DNA of 62,919 nt, taken from assembly GCA_021794015.1 (NCBI GenBank), contig JAJYRQ010000022.1, forward strand, positions 1 to 62,919, written 5' to 3'. Each line of letters begins with the position of its first letter. The stretch's first letter is position 1. A program made the translations under genes and the position numbers. Under the pieces are notes generated by a model, which was not told where the DNA came from, ran no database searches, and was given only the letters and a program-made list of their open reading frames with translations. This document shows, piece after piece, positions 9,336-19,037 of this stretch. The stretch comes from Deltaproteobacteria bacterium. GTDB taxonomy: Bacteria; Desulfobacterota; Binatia; Binatales; Binataceae.

Positions 9336-10373
9336 ATGGCAACGCGCCTTACCTACAAAGCGGCCGGCGTCGATACCGCCCTCAAGCAACGGCTGGTGCC
9401 GGTGCTGCGCCGTCTTGCGGCTCCTACGCTTGGGCGAAACGTGCTGGCCGGTGTGGGCGGCTTCGGAGCGCTGGTGGGCCTCGACAGGCGCCGGCGCTGG
9501 CGCTCGCCGGTACTGGTGGCCGGCGCCGACGGCGTTGGCACCAAGCTCATGATCGCCTTCGCCACGGACCGTCATGACACGGTCGGAATCGACTGCGTTG
9601 CGATGTGCGCCAACGATATCGTATGCCACGGCGCCGAGCCGCTTTTCTTCCTGGACTACATCGCTGCGGGCAAGCTTCGCCCGGCGGTGGTCGAGGCGAT
9701 CGTTCGCGGCCTCGCCACCGGCTGCAAGGCGGCAGGCATGAGCCTGGTCGGGGGCGAAACCGCCCAGATGCCTGGTCTTTACCGTCCCGGCCATTATGAT
9801 CTGGCGGGCTTTGCCGTGGGCGTTGTCGAACGGCAGCGGGTGCCTTTGTACAGCCGCTTGCGTTGCGGCGACGTCCTAATCGGGCTCGCCTCCAACGGGC
9901 TTCACTCCAACGGCTACGCCTTGGCGCGCCGCGTGCTGCTTGGGCGGGCGCGACTGAAATTGAGCGCCCGGGTGGACGAGCTCGGATGCACGCTGGCCGA
10001 CGAGCTTTTGCGGCCGACGACGATTTATGTCGGCACGGCGCTGGCGCTGTTTCGACATTTTGGCCTAAAGGCCCTGGCACACATCACCGGGGGTGGCCTG
10101 CCGGAGAACCTGCCGCGGATTTTGCCGCATCACCTGGACGCGCACGTCAGGCGGGGAGGCTGGCCCGTGGCGCCGATCTTCCGCATGATCGCGCGGCTCG
10201 GCTCGCTCAGCCAGGCCGAAATGGAGCGCACCTTTAACAACGGTATCGGAATGGTCGGCGCCGTGCCCTTTGACAAGGTTGACGCGATCCTGCGCCATCT
10301 GCGCCGCGCCAGGCAGCCGGCCTGGGTGCTCGGCGAGCTGCGCAGCGGCAGCGCCAAGCTCATCTGGCGCTGA
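9336..10373 (+). CDS. purM: Phosphoribosylformylglycinamidine cyclo-ligase (AIR synthetase)
   Basis: A 345-residue enzyme that makes 5-aminoimidazole ribotide from FGAM with ATP in de novo purine synthesis. Motifs: N-terminal TYKAAGVD, GADGVGTKLMIAF, the substrate-loop segment CANDIVCHGAEPLFFLDY, LVGGETAQMPG and HITGGGLPENLPR. Length is normal. It is followed by purN on the same strand, the usual purM-purN pairing. Confidence 0.97.
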   Translation: MATRLTYKAAGVDTALKQRLVPVLRRLAAPTLGRNVLAGVGGFGALVGLDRRRRWRSPVLVAGADGVGTKLMIAFATDRHDTVGIDCVAMCANDIVCHGAEPLFFLDYIAAGKLRPAVVEAIVRGLATGCKAAGMSLVGGETAQMPGLYRPGHYDLAGFAVGVVERQRVPLYSRLRCGDVLIGLASNGLHSNGYALARRVLLGRARLKLSARVDELGCTLADELLRPTTIYVGTALALFRHFGLKALAHITGGGLPENLPRILPHHLDAHVRRGGWPVAPIFRMIARLGSLSQAEMERTFNNGIGMVGAVPFDKVDAILRHLRRARQPAWVLGELRSGSAKLIWR

Positions 10374-10485
10374 CACCTACGGCCGGCCGGCAGGCGGCAA
10401 TGGCGAAGCCGGGAATTCAGCAAGGATGCACCGCTCGCTTGCGGTATGCAGGTTTCAGTCGCTGCCGCCAGGGAGGCCAACGGCC

Positions 10486-11160
10486 GTGAACGAAAACAAG
10501 CCACTTAGCCTCGGCGTTCTGATCTCGGGCACGGGGACCAATCTCCAGGCGATTATCGACGAAATCGAGGCCGGCCGCTTGAGCGCACGAATTGCCGTCG
10601 TCATTTCGAACCGCAGCCGCGCGCCGGGCCTCGAGCGCGCCCGGCGCCACGGCCTCGAGACGATGGTTATCGACCATCGCGGCTTTGCCAGCCGCGAGGA
10701 ATTCGACCGGCAGTTGGCCGCCGTGCTAAACCGGCATGGGGTCGAGCTGGTCGTTTGCGCCGGCTTCATGCGGCTTTTGTCGCCGGTAATGCTCGACGCC
10801 TTCCCCAACCGGATTATGAATATCCATCCCTCGCTCCTGCCGGCGTTTCCGGGGATAAACGCCCAGCGCGCCGCGCTGCAGCATGGCGCGCGCTGGACGG
10901 GATGCACGGTCTTTTTCGTCAGCGCGGGTGTGGATGACGGCCCGATAATCATTCAGGCCGTGGTCCCGATTCTGCCCGACGACGACGAAGGACGCCTTAG
11001 CGCCCGCATTCTGTGCCAGGAGCATCGGATTTACCCGTACGCAATCCGGCTCTACCAGGAGGGGCGGCTCGAGCTGCAGCAGCGCAGAGTCGTCGTGCGC
11101 GGCGCTCTGCTTGTGCCGCCGGACCAAGCCTGGCTTAACCCACCGCTTGCCGCATGTTGA
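10486..11160 (+). CDS. purN: Phosphoribosylglycinamide formyltransferase
   Basis: A 224-residue folate-dependent GAR transformylase. GTG at 10486 follows GGGAGG at a good distance; the frame is open upstream, but without family similarity. Motifs: LGVLISGTGTNLQAII, VVCAGFMRLLSP, and NIHPSLLPAFPG containing the catalytic Asn and His. The loop GCTVFFVSAGVDDGPI keeps the catalytic Asp, but has Phe where most family members have His (TVHxV). The last 20 or so residues are slightly longer than usual. Confidence 0.95.
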   Translation: MNENKPLSLGVLISGTGTNLQAIIDEIEAGRLSARIAVVISNRSRAPGLERARRHGLETMVIDHRGFASREEFDRQLAAVLNRHGVELVVCAGFMRLLSPVMLDAFPNRIMNIHPSLLPAFPGINAQRAALQHGARWTGCTVFFVSAGVDDGPIIIQAVVPILPDDDEGRLSARILCQEHRIYPYAIRLYQEGRLELQQRRVVVRGALLVPPDQAWLNPPLAAC

Positions 11161-11546
11161 GCGGGCTCGAGCGGCGGGCCTCGCAGCAGGCAGAGGAAAC
11201 GGTTGGCCGGGACCGGCAGCCGGCGGCGGCCCACCCCAACGCAGTGGAGCAAACCCCGCAACGGCTGCAACCGGCGGCGCCATCCGCTTTGAGATGGCTG
11301 GCAGCGTGCGCCTGCGCCGCAATGACAGATGACAGCCGGCGCGCAAGCGAGGCGTCGGCCGGCGGCTTTCGGCCCGGCGGCGAGAAGATCGCCAGGGGGA
11401 AGAAAACCGCCAAGCGGCGCCAAACCCAGGCTTGCGTCTGCGCACCTGGTCTCGATAAACTTGAACCTGGTTACGCAGGCGGGCTTCCCTAGCTTTTGCA
11501 ACAGACGGCGCGCAAGGCGCCGCAGCGAGTAAAGGACCTGCTCCCA
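11161..11546. other. Intergenic region with no recognised feature
   Basis: About 390 bp between purN and otsA. Open frames are present on both strands, but their products are compositionally biased shadows with no family resemblance. No clear promoter or terminator could be picked out. The ribosome-binding site AAAGGA for otsA lies at its right end. Confidence 0.5.
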
Positions 11547-13046
11547 ATGACCGCCAGCTCGACGCACGGTTCCAAAGCTGACGCCGGTCCTACCGGCGAG
11601 CTTTCGAACCATTCCGGTCGGCTGGTCGTCGTCTCGAACCGCGCTCCGGTCAGGATGGTGCGCGAAGGCGCGCGCGAACGGATCGAACCGACGGTCGGCG
11701 GAGTCGGAACGACGTTTTTTCACCTGCTCGAGCAGCGGGGCGGCGTCTGGATCGCCTGGCCGGGCGGGAAGACCGGCCGCACGCGGCTGCCGATGCCGGC
11801 GGACGATCCGCGCTTTGCGCTGGCTTTTGTCGATCTCAGCGAACGCGACATCGCCAACTATTACTACGGCATGTGCAATCGCGGACTCTGGCCGCTCATG
11901 CACTACATGGTGCCGAACTGCCATTTCGACCGCGTTCAATGGACCTACTACGAGCGGGTCAACCGGCTGTTCGCCGAGGCCGCGCTGGCCGAGACCTCGG
12001 CCGACGACGTTCTCTGGGTGCAGGACTTTCACTTTGGGCTGGTGCCGGGTCTGGTCCGGGAGCAGCAGCCGGGGATGCCGATCGGGCTTTTCTGGCACGT
12101 GCCGTTTCCCCCGGAGCAGCTTTTCCGAATTTTTCCCTGGCGCAGCCAGTTCCTGAGCGGGATGCTGGGCAGCGACCTGATCGGCTTCCACACCCGGGCC
12201 TACGTCAACCACTTTTTGACCTGCTGCGAGCGGATTCTGGGCCTGCCGGTCAACCGCACGCGCGGCGAGGTGCTGCTCGGCAGTCGCACGGTGCGCGTCG
12301 GCAGCTTTCCGCTCGGCATCGACGTTAAGCATTTCGCGCTGGTTGCCTCCAGCCTCAAGGCGCAGGTGCGCGCGCAGCGGATAAGACGCGGGCTGGGCAG
12401 CCCGTTCATCGTGCTCGGCGTGGACCGGCTGGATTATACCAAGGGCGTGCTCGAGCGCTTGCTCGGTTTCGAGCGTTTTCTGGAGGCGAACCCGGTCTAC
12501 CAGAAACGGGTGACTCTGGTGCTGATCGCGGTCCCCTCACGCACCAAGGTTGCCGAGTACGTCGCGCTCAAGCGCCAGCTCGATGAGCTGGTGGGCCGAA
12601 TCGTGGGGCGCTTTTCCACCGACGGATGGGTACCGATTCGCTACCTTCACACCCAGTTCGGGGACAGCGAGCTGGTGGCCTACTACCGGGCGGCCGACGT
12701 GGCGCTCATCACGCCGCTGCGCGACGGCATGAACCTGGTCGCCAAGGAGTATGTCGCCTCGCGCCTCAACGACGACGGCGTGCTGGTGCTGAGCGAATTC
12801 GCCGGCGCCGCCGAGGAACTGACCGAGGCGCTTTCCGTTAATCCCTACGACCTCGACGAAATCGCGATTCGTATCAAGCAGGCGATCGAAATGCCGGCCG
12901 CCGAGCGCGCCGAGCGGATGAAGGCGCTGCGGGCCAAGGTGAGCCGCAACAGCCTCGAGCACTGGTCGCAGAGCTTCCTTGGCGCGCTCGCACCCGGGAT
13001 GGCCGCCGCGCCGCCGGCCGAAGAAACGGCTGCGGCCTCGGCTTAA
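11547..13046 (+). CDS. otsA: Alpha,alpha-trehalose-phosphate synthase (UDP-forming), GT20
   Basis: A 499-residue glycosyltransferase that joins UDP-glucose and glucose-6-phosphate to give trehalose-6-phosphate, a compatible-solute precursor. GT20 motifs: [11 protein letters not shown] at the N-terminus, [51 protein letters not shown], and the donor site [16 protein letters not shown]. The ATG at 11547 has AAAGGA upstream; an in-frame extension to 11496 is unlikely. No otsB phosphatase is seen in the window; the HAD phosphatase at 54.6 kb is of another subtype. Confidence 0.96.
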   Translation: MTASSTHGSKADAGPTGELSNHSGRLVVVSNRAPVRMVREGARERIEPTVGGVGTTFFHLLEQRGGVWIAWPGGKTGRTRLPMPADDPRFALAFVDLSERDIANYYYGMCNRGLWPLMHYMVPNCHFDRVQWTYYERVNRLFAEAALAETSADDVLWVQDFHFGLVPGLVREQQPGMPIGLFWHVPFPPEQLFRIFPWRSQFLSGMLGSDLIGFHTRAYVNHFLTCCERILGLPVNRTRGEVLLGSRTVRVGSFPLGIDVKHFALVASSLKAQVRAQRIRRGLGSPFIVLGVDRLDYTKGVLERLLGFERFLEANPVYQKRVTLVLIAVPSRTKVAEYVALKRQLDELVGRIVGRFSTDGWVPIRYLHTQFGDSELVAYYRAADVALITPLRDGMNLVAKEYVASRLNDDGVLVLSEFAGAAEELTEALSVNPYDLDEIAIRIKQAIEMPAAERAERMKALRAKVSRNSLEHWSQSFLGALAPGMAAAPPAEETAAASA

Positions 13047-13173
13047 GCCCGCTCCGACGCCAGGTCAAACACTGCCATGACACGGCCAGGCCAAGGAGGG
13101 CTGCGCCACAGGCGTCGCGCTCTCGACGGCGCGCCTGTTGCGGCGTAGCCTGCCTGCCTCGAGACCGGGCGCC

Positions 13174-15372
13174 GTGGCCGACAACCAACAACCCGAGCAG
13201 ACGGTTGAAGGAACCCTCGAACGGATACTGTTTGTCAACCAGCACAGCGGCTACGCCGTTGCCGTGCTGGAAAGGACCGACGAGCCGCACCACACCCGCC
13301 TGACCCTGGTCGGCGACCTGGCCCACTTGAGCCCCGGCGCCGCGCTCAAGGTGCGCGGCCGCCTCGAGCGCCATCCGCGCTACGGCGAACAGTTGCGCGT
13401 GCTGGACGCCGAGCTGTTACGGCCGGCCAGCCTGGAAGCGCTCGAGCGCTACCTGGCGCGCGAGGTCAAAGGCGTCGGTCCGGCCACCGCGCGCCGGCTC
13501 ACCCGGCAGTTCGGCGCGGAGCTGGCGGACATCCTCGACCACGCGCCCGAGCGTTTGTCCGAAGTCAAAGGCCTAAGCCGCAAGGTCGCCCAGCGAATAA
13601 TTGACTGCTGGCGCCAGTCATCGGATCTCCGCGACCTGAACATCTTCCTGCGCGAGCACGGGATTGCCGGCTCTCACGCGCGGCGCATCCATCGGCTTTA
13701 CGGTCCCGGCGCGCTTGCGCTGGTGCGGCGCGACCCCTACCTGCTGGCGCGCACGGTAAGCGGGATCGGCTTTCGTACCGCCGACAATCTCGGCCAACGG
13801 CTGGGGATCGCCAAGGACTCGCCGGAGCGGGCGCGCGGCGCGGTGCTGTATCTGCTCGACCGCCGCGCCGAGGAGGGCCACGTTTTTACTCCGCTGGCTC
13901 TGCTACAGCAGCTTTTCGAGGCGGAGCTCGAGTTGCCGGGCACCCTGACGGAGCGGGCCGTGCTGGAGCTGGCCGGCGAAGGCCAGGTCGTCCGCGAGCC
14001 GGCGCCGTCCGAGCCGCTAGTCTATCTCAGGCGGCTCCACGAGGCCGAGTGCCGCGCCGCGGCGGCGCTGGCCCGCCTGGCGGGCGGGGCAGCACGGGCG
14101 CCGCAGACTGTCGCGCTGGGGCTCGGCGCCGCCGAGCAGGCCGCCGGCATCACCCTCTCGGCGGAGCAGAAAGAGGCGATACGGCACGCGCTTGAGGCCC
14201 GGGTCTCGATCATCACCGGTGGACCTGGAACCGGAAAAACGACCATCCTGCGCGCCCTTCTGGCCGGCCTCGACCGGATCGGGGTCAGCGCGGTCCTCGC
14301 CGCGCCAACCGGGCGCGCGGCGCGCCGGCTGGCCGAGGCATGCGGGCGCGAGGCGCGCACCCTGCATCGTTTGCTGGAATACTCGCCCGAGCAGGGGGCC
14401 TTCGGCCGCTCGGAGGAGTTCCCGCTTAAGGGACGCCACGTGATCGTGGACGAGACCTCGATGATGGACCTCGAGATCGCGGCGGCGCTCTTCGTCGCGC
14501 TCGGCCCCGGCTGCTCGCTCTTGCTGGTCGGCGACCGCGATCAGCTTCCGTCGGTGGGCCCCGGTACGGTGCTCAGGGACCTGCTGGCCTGCCGGCTTTT
14601 TCCGGTGATGCAGCTGACCCAGGTTTACCGCCAGGCGCGCCAGAGCCGGATCGTGGCCAACGCGCATCGGTTGAACCGCGGGCTCACGCCCGAGCTGGAG
14701 AACGATCCCGACGGCGATTTTTTCTTTTTCGAGCGCGGGGCGCCGGAGGAGATAGTCGCCACGGTCAAGCAACTCGTCTCCCGCCGCCTGCCGGGCCGCT
14801 TCGGCCTTTCCGGTCCGGCCGATATTCAGGTGCTCACCCCGATGAACCGCGGCCCGCTCGGCAGCGCCGCACTCAACGAGGAGTTACAGCGGCTGCTCAA
14901 TCCGGCCGGGCGCGAGCTGCACTGGGGCCAGCGCATCCTGCGCCTCAACGACCGGGTCATCCAGACACGCAATAATTACGACAAGCTGGTCTTCAACGGG
15001 ACCGTGGGCCGAATTGTCGAGATCGACCGGGAGCGCGAGCGCCTGACCGTCAACTTTGACGAGATGAGCGCCGACTACGACGCCGCCACGCTCGATGAGT
15101 TGGCGCTTGCCTATGCGCTGTCGGTTCACAAAAGCCAGGGAAGCCAGTATCCTGCGGTGGTGCTGGCGCTGCACGACGCGCACTACCTGATGCTGCGGCG
15201 CAACCTGCTGTACACCGCGATCACGCGCGCCGAGCGGGTCTGCGTCATCGTCGGCAGCAAGAGCGCCGTCCGCCGCGCCGCCCGCAACGTCGAGGACGGC
15301 GCCCGGGCAAGCGGCCTTGCCAAACGCCTGCGCGCCCTGGCGCCGTCCGCCGCGCCGCCCGCAGCGCCCTGA
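13174..15372 (+). CDS. recD2: RecD2-like superfamily 1B DNA helicase
   Basis: A 732-residue 5'-3' DNA helicase of the RecBC-independent RecD2/YrrC type. The N-terminal part carries an OB-like segment and helix-hairpin-helix motifs (VKGVGPATARRL, VSGIGFRTADNL). The ATPase has Walker A GGPGTGKTT (349-357), APTGRAARRLAEA, VIVDETSMMD (Walker B), LLVGDRDQLPSVGPG, and motif VI ALSVHKSQGSQYP with TAITRAERV. GTG at 13174 is preferred (VADNQQPEQTVEGTLERI); TTG at 13138 would add 12 unlike residues. It probably acts in repair or replication-fork rescue. Confidence 0.94.
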   Translation: MADNQQPEQTVEGTLERILFVNQHSGYAVAVLERTDEPHHTRLTLVGDLAHLSPGAALKVRGRLERHPRYGEQLRVLDAELLRPASLEALERYLAREVKGVGPATARRLTRQFGAELADILDHAPERLSEVKGLSRKVAQRIIDCWRQSSDLRDLNIFLREHGIAGSHARRIHRLYGPGALALVRRDPYLLARTVSGIGFRTADNLGQRLGIAKDSPERARGAVLYLLDRRAEEGHVFTPLALLQQLFEAELELPGTLTERAVLELAGEGQVVREPAPSEPLVYLRRLHEAECRAAAALARLAGGAARAPQTVALGLGAAEQAAGITLSAEQKEAIRHALEARVSIITGGPGTGKTTILRALLAGLDRIGVSAVLAAPTGRAARRLAEACGREARTLHRLLEYSPEQGAFGRSEEFPLKGRHVIVDETSMMDLEIAAALFVALGPGCSLLLVGDRDQLPSVGPGTVLRDLLACRLFPVMQLTQVYRQARQSRIVANAHRLNRGLTPELENDPDGDFFFFERGAPEEIVATVKQLVSRRLPGRFGLSGPADIQVLTPMNRGPLGSAALNEELQRLLNPAGRELHWGQRILRLNDRVIQTRNNYDKLVFNGTVGRIVEIDRERERLTVNFDEMSADYDAATLDELALAYALSVHKSQGSQYPAVVLALHDAHYLMLRRNLLYTAITRAERVCVIVGSKSAVRRAARNVEDGARASGLAKRLRALAPSAAPPAAP

Positions 15373-15446
15373 GCGTTGCGGCCAAACCAACGCGGTTGCC
15401 CGCGCCCCGGCAGGGCGGCGCGCCGCTTAGCCGAGGTGAAACGCCC

Positions 15447-15893
15447 ATGCCACAAGCCATAGGCAAGCTCGACCATATCGGAATCGCGGTGCGAAGCCTC
15501 GCCCAGGCCCGGACTTTCTACCAGGACGTGCTGGGCGGGCGCTTTCTCTTCGAGGTCGAAAACCCCGAAGCCGGCTTCAAGCTGTGCGAGCTCGAGTTCG
15601 ACGGAACCATCCTTGAGCTGATGGAGCCCCTCGGCGAGAACTCTTTCCTCCATCGGTTCCTCGAAACCCGCGGCGAAGGGCTCCATCACCTGACCTTCGC
15701 GGTGCCCGACTCCAAGGGCAAGGCCGCCGAGCTCAAGGCGCGCGGTGTGCGGGTGGTCGAGGAAAAAGAGTGGTCCCCCACCTCCTACGAGGCGTTCATC
15801 TCGCCCCGCTCGACATGCGGCGTGCTCATCCAGCTCGGCTCCGGCTACCCCACCCTTTCCCGGGCCCCCGAATGGGAGCAGAAAAAAAGCTAA
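15447..15893 (+). CDS. mce: Methylmalonyl-CoA epimerase-like VOC metalloprotein
   Basis: A 148-residue glyoxalase/VOC-fold protein. It starts with KLDHIGIAVRSLAQARTFYQ, has the internal ligand segment LEFDGTILELMEPLGE and the second-half GEGLHHLTFAVPD; the His and Glu residues match the divalent-metal ligands of methylmalonyl-CoA epimerase. That enzyme interconverts (R)- and (S)-methylmalonyl-CoA in propionyl-CoA metabolism. No mutase is seen in the window, so another VOC function cannot be excluded. Confidence 0.82.
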   Translation: MPQAIGKLDHIGIAVRSLAQARTFYQDVLGGRFLFEVENPEAGFKLCELEFDGTILELMEPLGENSFLHRFLETRGEGLHHLTFAVPDSKGKAAELKARGVRVVEEKEWSPTSYEAFISPRSTCGVLIQLGSGYPTLSRAPEWEQKKS

Positions 15894-16011
15894 CGTCCGG
15901 CCCGCTCCTCCCCTCGCCGTCGCCGCCAGCGGCCGGCGCCGCGCTCCCGCACTCCAAGGCGGAGGCGCGCCGGAGCACCCCGCCCGGCCCGCCGGCCGGG
16001 CAATTTGGTCC

Positions 16012-16039
16012 TTGACCCGTGCGCCGGCAGAGCTAAAGT
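16012..16039 (+). promoter_or_regulatory. Candidate sigma70-type promoter for the PagL-like gene
   Basis: TTGACC at 16012-16017 (five of six matches to the -35 consensus), a 16-bp spacer, and TAAAGT at 16034-16039 (four of six). The following sequence is locally AT-rich and the ATG of the PagL-like gene is 90 bp downstream. No other strong signal is seen in the 236-bp gap. Confidence 0.4.
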
Positions 16040-16129
16040 ATTCAATAGATAACTTGAACAGATGCCGGCCTCCTGCCCGCTTGCCGGGCTCGGGCCGCGC
16101 AGCCAACCGGGCTGGAGTTAGGCAACCCA

Positions 16130-16774
16130 ATGCACATCGGGAAATACGCGAGCTTGGCACTGGCGCTGATGCTGCTGGTGGGCGGACGCCTGCAGGCGCG
16201 GGCCGACGAGATGGACGACATCTTCACCCAGTGGCGAATGGGCGTGGCTGCCGAGGGATCAGCCGCGCATTTCGGCGACCGGCTAAACCGCGACATCTGG
16301 GTCCAGGCGTTGAGCCTAACCGGCCACTTCACGGTGCTGCCGTTCGGCCTCGTCCATTACGACCATCTGGACGGCATCCTGGACGGCGCCGCAGAACTCG
16401 GCGCCGGCCCGGTCTTCGAGCGCTTCGACACCCAGCATCAGGACTTCGGCGGCCTCGACTTCCAGATTCGCTACTACCTTACGCACTTCGCCTGGGGCCC
16501 GGTGGTGCCTTGGGTCGAGGCCTCGATCGCCCCGGGCGGCACCGACTTGCACCTCGAGGACCTGCGCGGTAGGCATCGGCTGACGGGTCCGTTTGCGGCG
16601 CTCATCCAGGGCGGCGTTGGCCTCTCGTACTTCTTCAGCGAGCGGGGCTCGGTCTATGCCGGGCTGCACAGCCAGCACGTTTCCAACGGCGGCTTTAACG
16701 GTCCCGACCGAAACTTGAGCCTCAACACGGCCTACGGTGCGGTGCTGGGCGTCGAATGGCTCTTCGGCCCCTAG
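16130..16774 (+). CDS. PagL-like acyloxyacyl hydrolase (lipid A 3-O-deacylase family), outer membrane
   Basis: A 214-residue protein with a signal peptide (hydrophobic [11 protein letters not shown], cleavage near ARA-DE). Alternating strands suggest an eight-stranded beta barrel. The segment [20 protein letters not shown] matches the PagL/acyloxyacyl-hydrolase pattern H-x-S-N-x-G, with an Asn-rich tail containing the active-site His and Ser. PagL removes the 3-O-acyl chain from lipid A, so this implies LPS and a diderm envelope. Its stop codon lies in a CTAG shared with the convergent ruvB stop. Confidence 0.8.
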   Translation: MHIGKYASLALALMLLVGGRLQARADEMDDIFTQWRMGVAAEGSAAHFGDRLNRDIWVQALSLTGHFTVLPFGLVHYDHLDGILDGAAELGAGPVFERFDTQHQDFGGLDFQIRYYLTHFAWGPVVPWVEASIAPGGTDLHLEDLRGRHRLTGPFAALIQGGVGLSYFFSERGSVYAGLHSQHVSNGGFNGPDRNLSLNTAYGAVLGVEWLFGP

Positions 16775-17808
16775 AACAGGTGGCCGGGACGGCTGCGTCC
16801 CAGGTGCGCGTAAGCGCGCGCGGTGGCCAACCGACCGCGCGCCGTCCGCGCAATGAAGCCCTCCTGCAGCAGGTAGGGCTCGTAGACCTCGCCGATCGTG
16901 TCCGCCTCCTCGCCGACCGCGGCCGCGATGCTCTCCAGGCCAACCGGGCCGCCGTCGAACTTGTCAATGACGGCGCTCAGAATGGCGCGGTCCATGGCGT
17001 CGAAGCCGCAATTGTCGATCCCCAGAAGGTCGAGCGCCTGGCGGACGATTTCCACGGTCACCTGGGCGGCGCCGCCCACCTGGGCAAAATCGCGCACCCG
17101 GCGCAGCAGCCGGTTGGCCACGCGCGGCGTGCCGCGCGAACGGCGGGCGAGCTCGATGCAGGCCGCTTCGTCCGCGCTCACGTTGAGCAGCCCGGCCGAG
17201 CGCACGATAATCCGGGACAACTCCTCGCCTTGGTAGAAATCCAGGTGGAAGTGCTGGCCGAAGCGATCGCGCAGCGGCGAACTTAAGAGACCCGCCCGGG
17301 TGGTGGCGCCCACCAGGGTAAAGGGCTTGACCGCCAGCCTAAGCGAGCGCGCCCCGGCGCCCTTGCCCACCACGATATTCAGCTCGAAATCCTCCATCGC
17401 GGGGTAAAGCACTTCCTCGACCGGCCGCGCCAGCCGATGAGCTTCGTCGACGAACAGGATGTCGCCTTGCTCGAGGCTGCTGACGATCGCGGCCAGATCG
17501 CCCGCCCGTTCGATGGCCGGTCCCGAAGTCGCGCGCAAATTGACGCCCATTTCGCGCGCTATGATGTGGGCCAGGGAGGTCTTACCCAGTCCGGGCGGTC
17601 CGGACAGGAGCACGTGGTCGAGCACCTCGGTGCGCTGGCGCGCCGCCTCGATCGCGATGCCGAGGACCTGCTTTACCCGTTGCTGGCCGACGAACTCCTC
17701 GAGGCTGCGCGGCCTGAGCGAAAAGTTGAGCGCGCGGTCTTCCTCGCCGCCGGCCGCGGCGCTGAACCGCGAGCCTTGCGCTTCGTCTGCCGGCGCCCCT
17801 GGCGGCAT
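16771..17808 (-). CDS. ruvB: Holliday junction branch-migration ATPase RuvB
   Basis: A 345-residue AAA+ hexameric motor that drives branch migration with RuvA. Motifs: [18 protein letters not shown], Walker [16 protein letters not shown], Walker [11 protein letters not shown], sensor [18 protein letters not shown] and the winged-helix C-terminus with [15 protein letters not shown]. It is last in the ruvC-ruvA-ruvB order. Its stop codon overlaps that of the convergent PagL-like gene by 4 bp. Confidence 0.98.
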   Translation of the reverse strand: MPPGAPADEAQGSRFSAAAGGEEDRALNFSLRPRSLEEFVGQQRVKQVLGIAIEAARQRTEVLDHVLLSGPPGLGKTSLAHIIAREMGVNLRATSGPAIERAGDLAAIVSSLEQGDILFVDEAHRLARPVEEVLYPAMEDFELNIVVGKGAGARSLRLAVKPFTLVGATTRAGLLSSPLRDRFGQHFHLDFYQGEELSRIIVRSAGLLNVSADEAACIELARRSRGTPRVANRLLRRVRDFAQVGGAAQVTVEIVRQALDLLGIDNCGFDAMDRAILSAVIDKFDGGPVGLESIAAAVGEEADTIGEVYEPYLLQEGFIARTARGRLATARAYAHLGRSRPGHLF

Positions 17809-17820
17809 GACCGCTCCCCG

Positions 17821-18459
17821 CTAGCGCTGACCCAGCAGCAGCGCCAGCGCTTCGCGCAGCAGATTTTCGAACTGCGGTGGGTCGCCCTGCGCCCGCGCCA
17901 GCGCCGTTTCCGCTGCGCGGCGCGCCTCGGCCGGCCGGTAGCCAAGGTTGACCAGGGCCGAGACGGCGTCCTCGCGCAACTGAGCGCCGGCGTCCGGGGC
18001 ATCGCCCACGCCCGGCTCTTGCGCCCCTTCGAGGTCTACCGCCAGCGTGGCGTGCAGCTCGGCGATCCGGTCGCGCAGCTCGCGCACGATCCGCTCGGCA
18101 ACCTTGGCGCCGACGCCGGGTGCCGCATCCAGCCTGCCAACGTCGCCCTGGCTCACCGCGGCCGTCAGCTCGCGCGGCGACATCACCGACAAGACGGCCA
18201 GCGCCAGCCGCGGCCCCACCTGCTGCACTTGGGTCAGCAGGTCGAAGGCCTGCTTTTCCGCGGCCGAGGAAAAGCCGTAAAGCGTCAGCGAGTCTTCCCG
18301 CACAACCTGGCGCACCTCCAGCGTCAGCAGCGTCCCGCTCGGCGGCAGCCGGTAAAAGGTCAGCAGCGGGACCTGCAGTTCGTAGCCGATCCCGCCGGTT
18401 TCCACGATGACTCGACCGGGCTGGCGCTCGCGCAAAACGCCGCTTAGCCTGGCAATCAT
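17821..18459 (-). CDS. ruvA: Holliday junction DNA-binding protein RuvA
   Basis: A 212-residue tetrameric Holliday-junction-binding protein. It begins MIARLSGVLRERQPGRVIVE (OB domain), has FDLLTQVQQVGPRLALAVLS and PGVGAKVAERIVRELRD (tandem HhH), and ends with the RuvB-binding UBA-like helix bundle. The internal ATG at 18457-18459 is chosen because it fits the family start and overlaps the ruvC stop as ATGA. The upstream extension is Arg-rich and not RuvA-like. Confidence 0.97.
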   Translation of the reverse strand: MIARLSGVLRERQPGRVIVETGGIGYELQVPLLTFYRLPPSGTLLTLEVRQVVREDSLTLYGFSSAAEKQAFDLLTQVQQVGPRLALAVLSVMSPRELTAAVSQGDVGRLDAAPGVGAKVAERIVRELRDRIAELHATLAVDLEGAQEPGVGDAPDAGAQLREDAVSALVNLGYRPAEARRAAETALARAQGDPPQFENLLREALALLLGQR

Positions 18460-19007
18460 CGCCGAAGGCTGCCGGCCACGCCTGCGGCGCGGCCGGCGCG
18501 CGCCCGGCCCTGCGCCCAAGCGGCTCCAAGCCCGCTGCGCGAGCGGTAAAAATGACAGAGCGCCATCGCCAGCGCGTCGGTGGCGTCCACCGCCAAAGCG
18601 AGGCTTTCCTCCAGGCCGAGCGCCCGGCGAACGAAAAAGGCAACCTGCTGCTTGCCGGCGCCGCCGTTGCCCGCCACGGTGAGTTTCACCTCCGCCGGCG
18701 CGTACTCGAACAGGCCAAGCCCGTACTGGGCGGCCGCTAGCAGGACCACCCCTCGCGCCTCGCCCAGGCGCAGCGCGCTCTGTACGTTGGCGGCGACGAA
18801 GTTGCGCTCCAGGCTGAGCAAGTCCGGCCGCGCCGCCTCGATGACGGCGCTGAGCTGCCGATGGAGCCGGTGCAGGCGCTCGGCGCGCCCGCCGCTTGCG
18901 CCGGTACGGATGGTGCCGGCGGCAACGTAGGCCGGCCCGCGCGCCAATTCGTCGATTACGCCGTAACCGGTGGTCAGGCTGCCGGGGTCAACGCCAAGCA
19001 TCCGCAT
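18456..19007 (-). CDS. ruvC: Crossover junction endodeoxyribonuclease RuvC
   Basis: A 183-residue Holliday-junction resolvase. Motifs include MLGVDPGSLTTGYGVI (catalytic Asp), LSLERNFVAANVQSALRLG (catalytic Glu), GGAGKQQVAFFVRRALGL and DATDALAMALCHFY, with the C-terminal acidic residues. The last 25 or so residues are Arg/Ala/Gly-rich. It overlaps ruvA by 4 bp and lies 30 bp downstream of yebC. Confidence 0.97.
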   Translation of the reverse strand: MRMLGVDPGSLTTGYGVIDELARGPAYVAAGTIRTGASGGRAERLHRLHRQLSAVIEAARPDLLSLERNFVAANVQSALRLGEARGVVLLAAAQYGLGLFEYAPAEVKLTVAGNGGAGKQQVAFFVRRALGLEESLALAVDATDALAMALCHFYRSRSGLGAAWAQGRARAGRAAGVAGSLRR

Positions 19008-19037
19008 CCCGTCCTCCCCGCCCCTGCGGCCTGCGCT

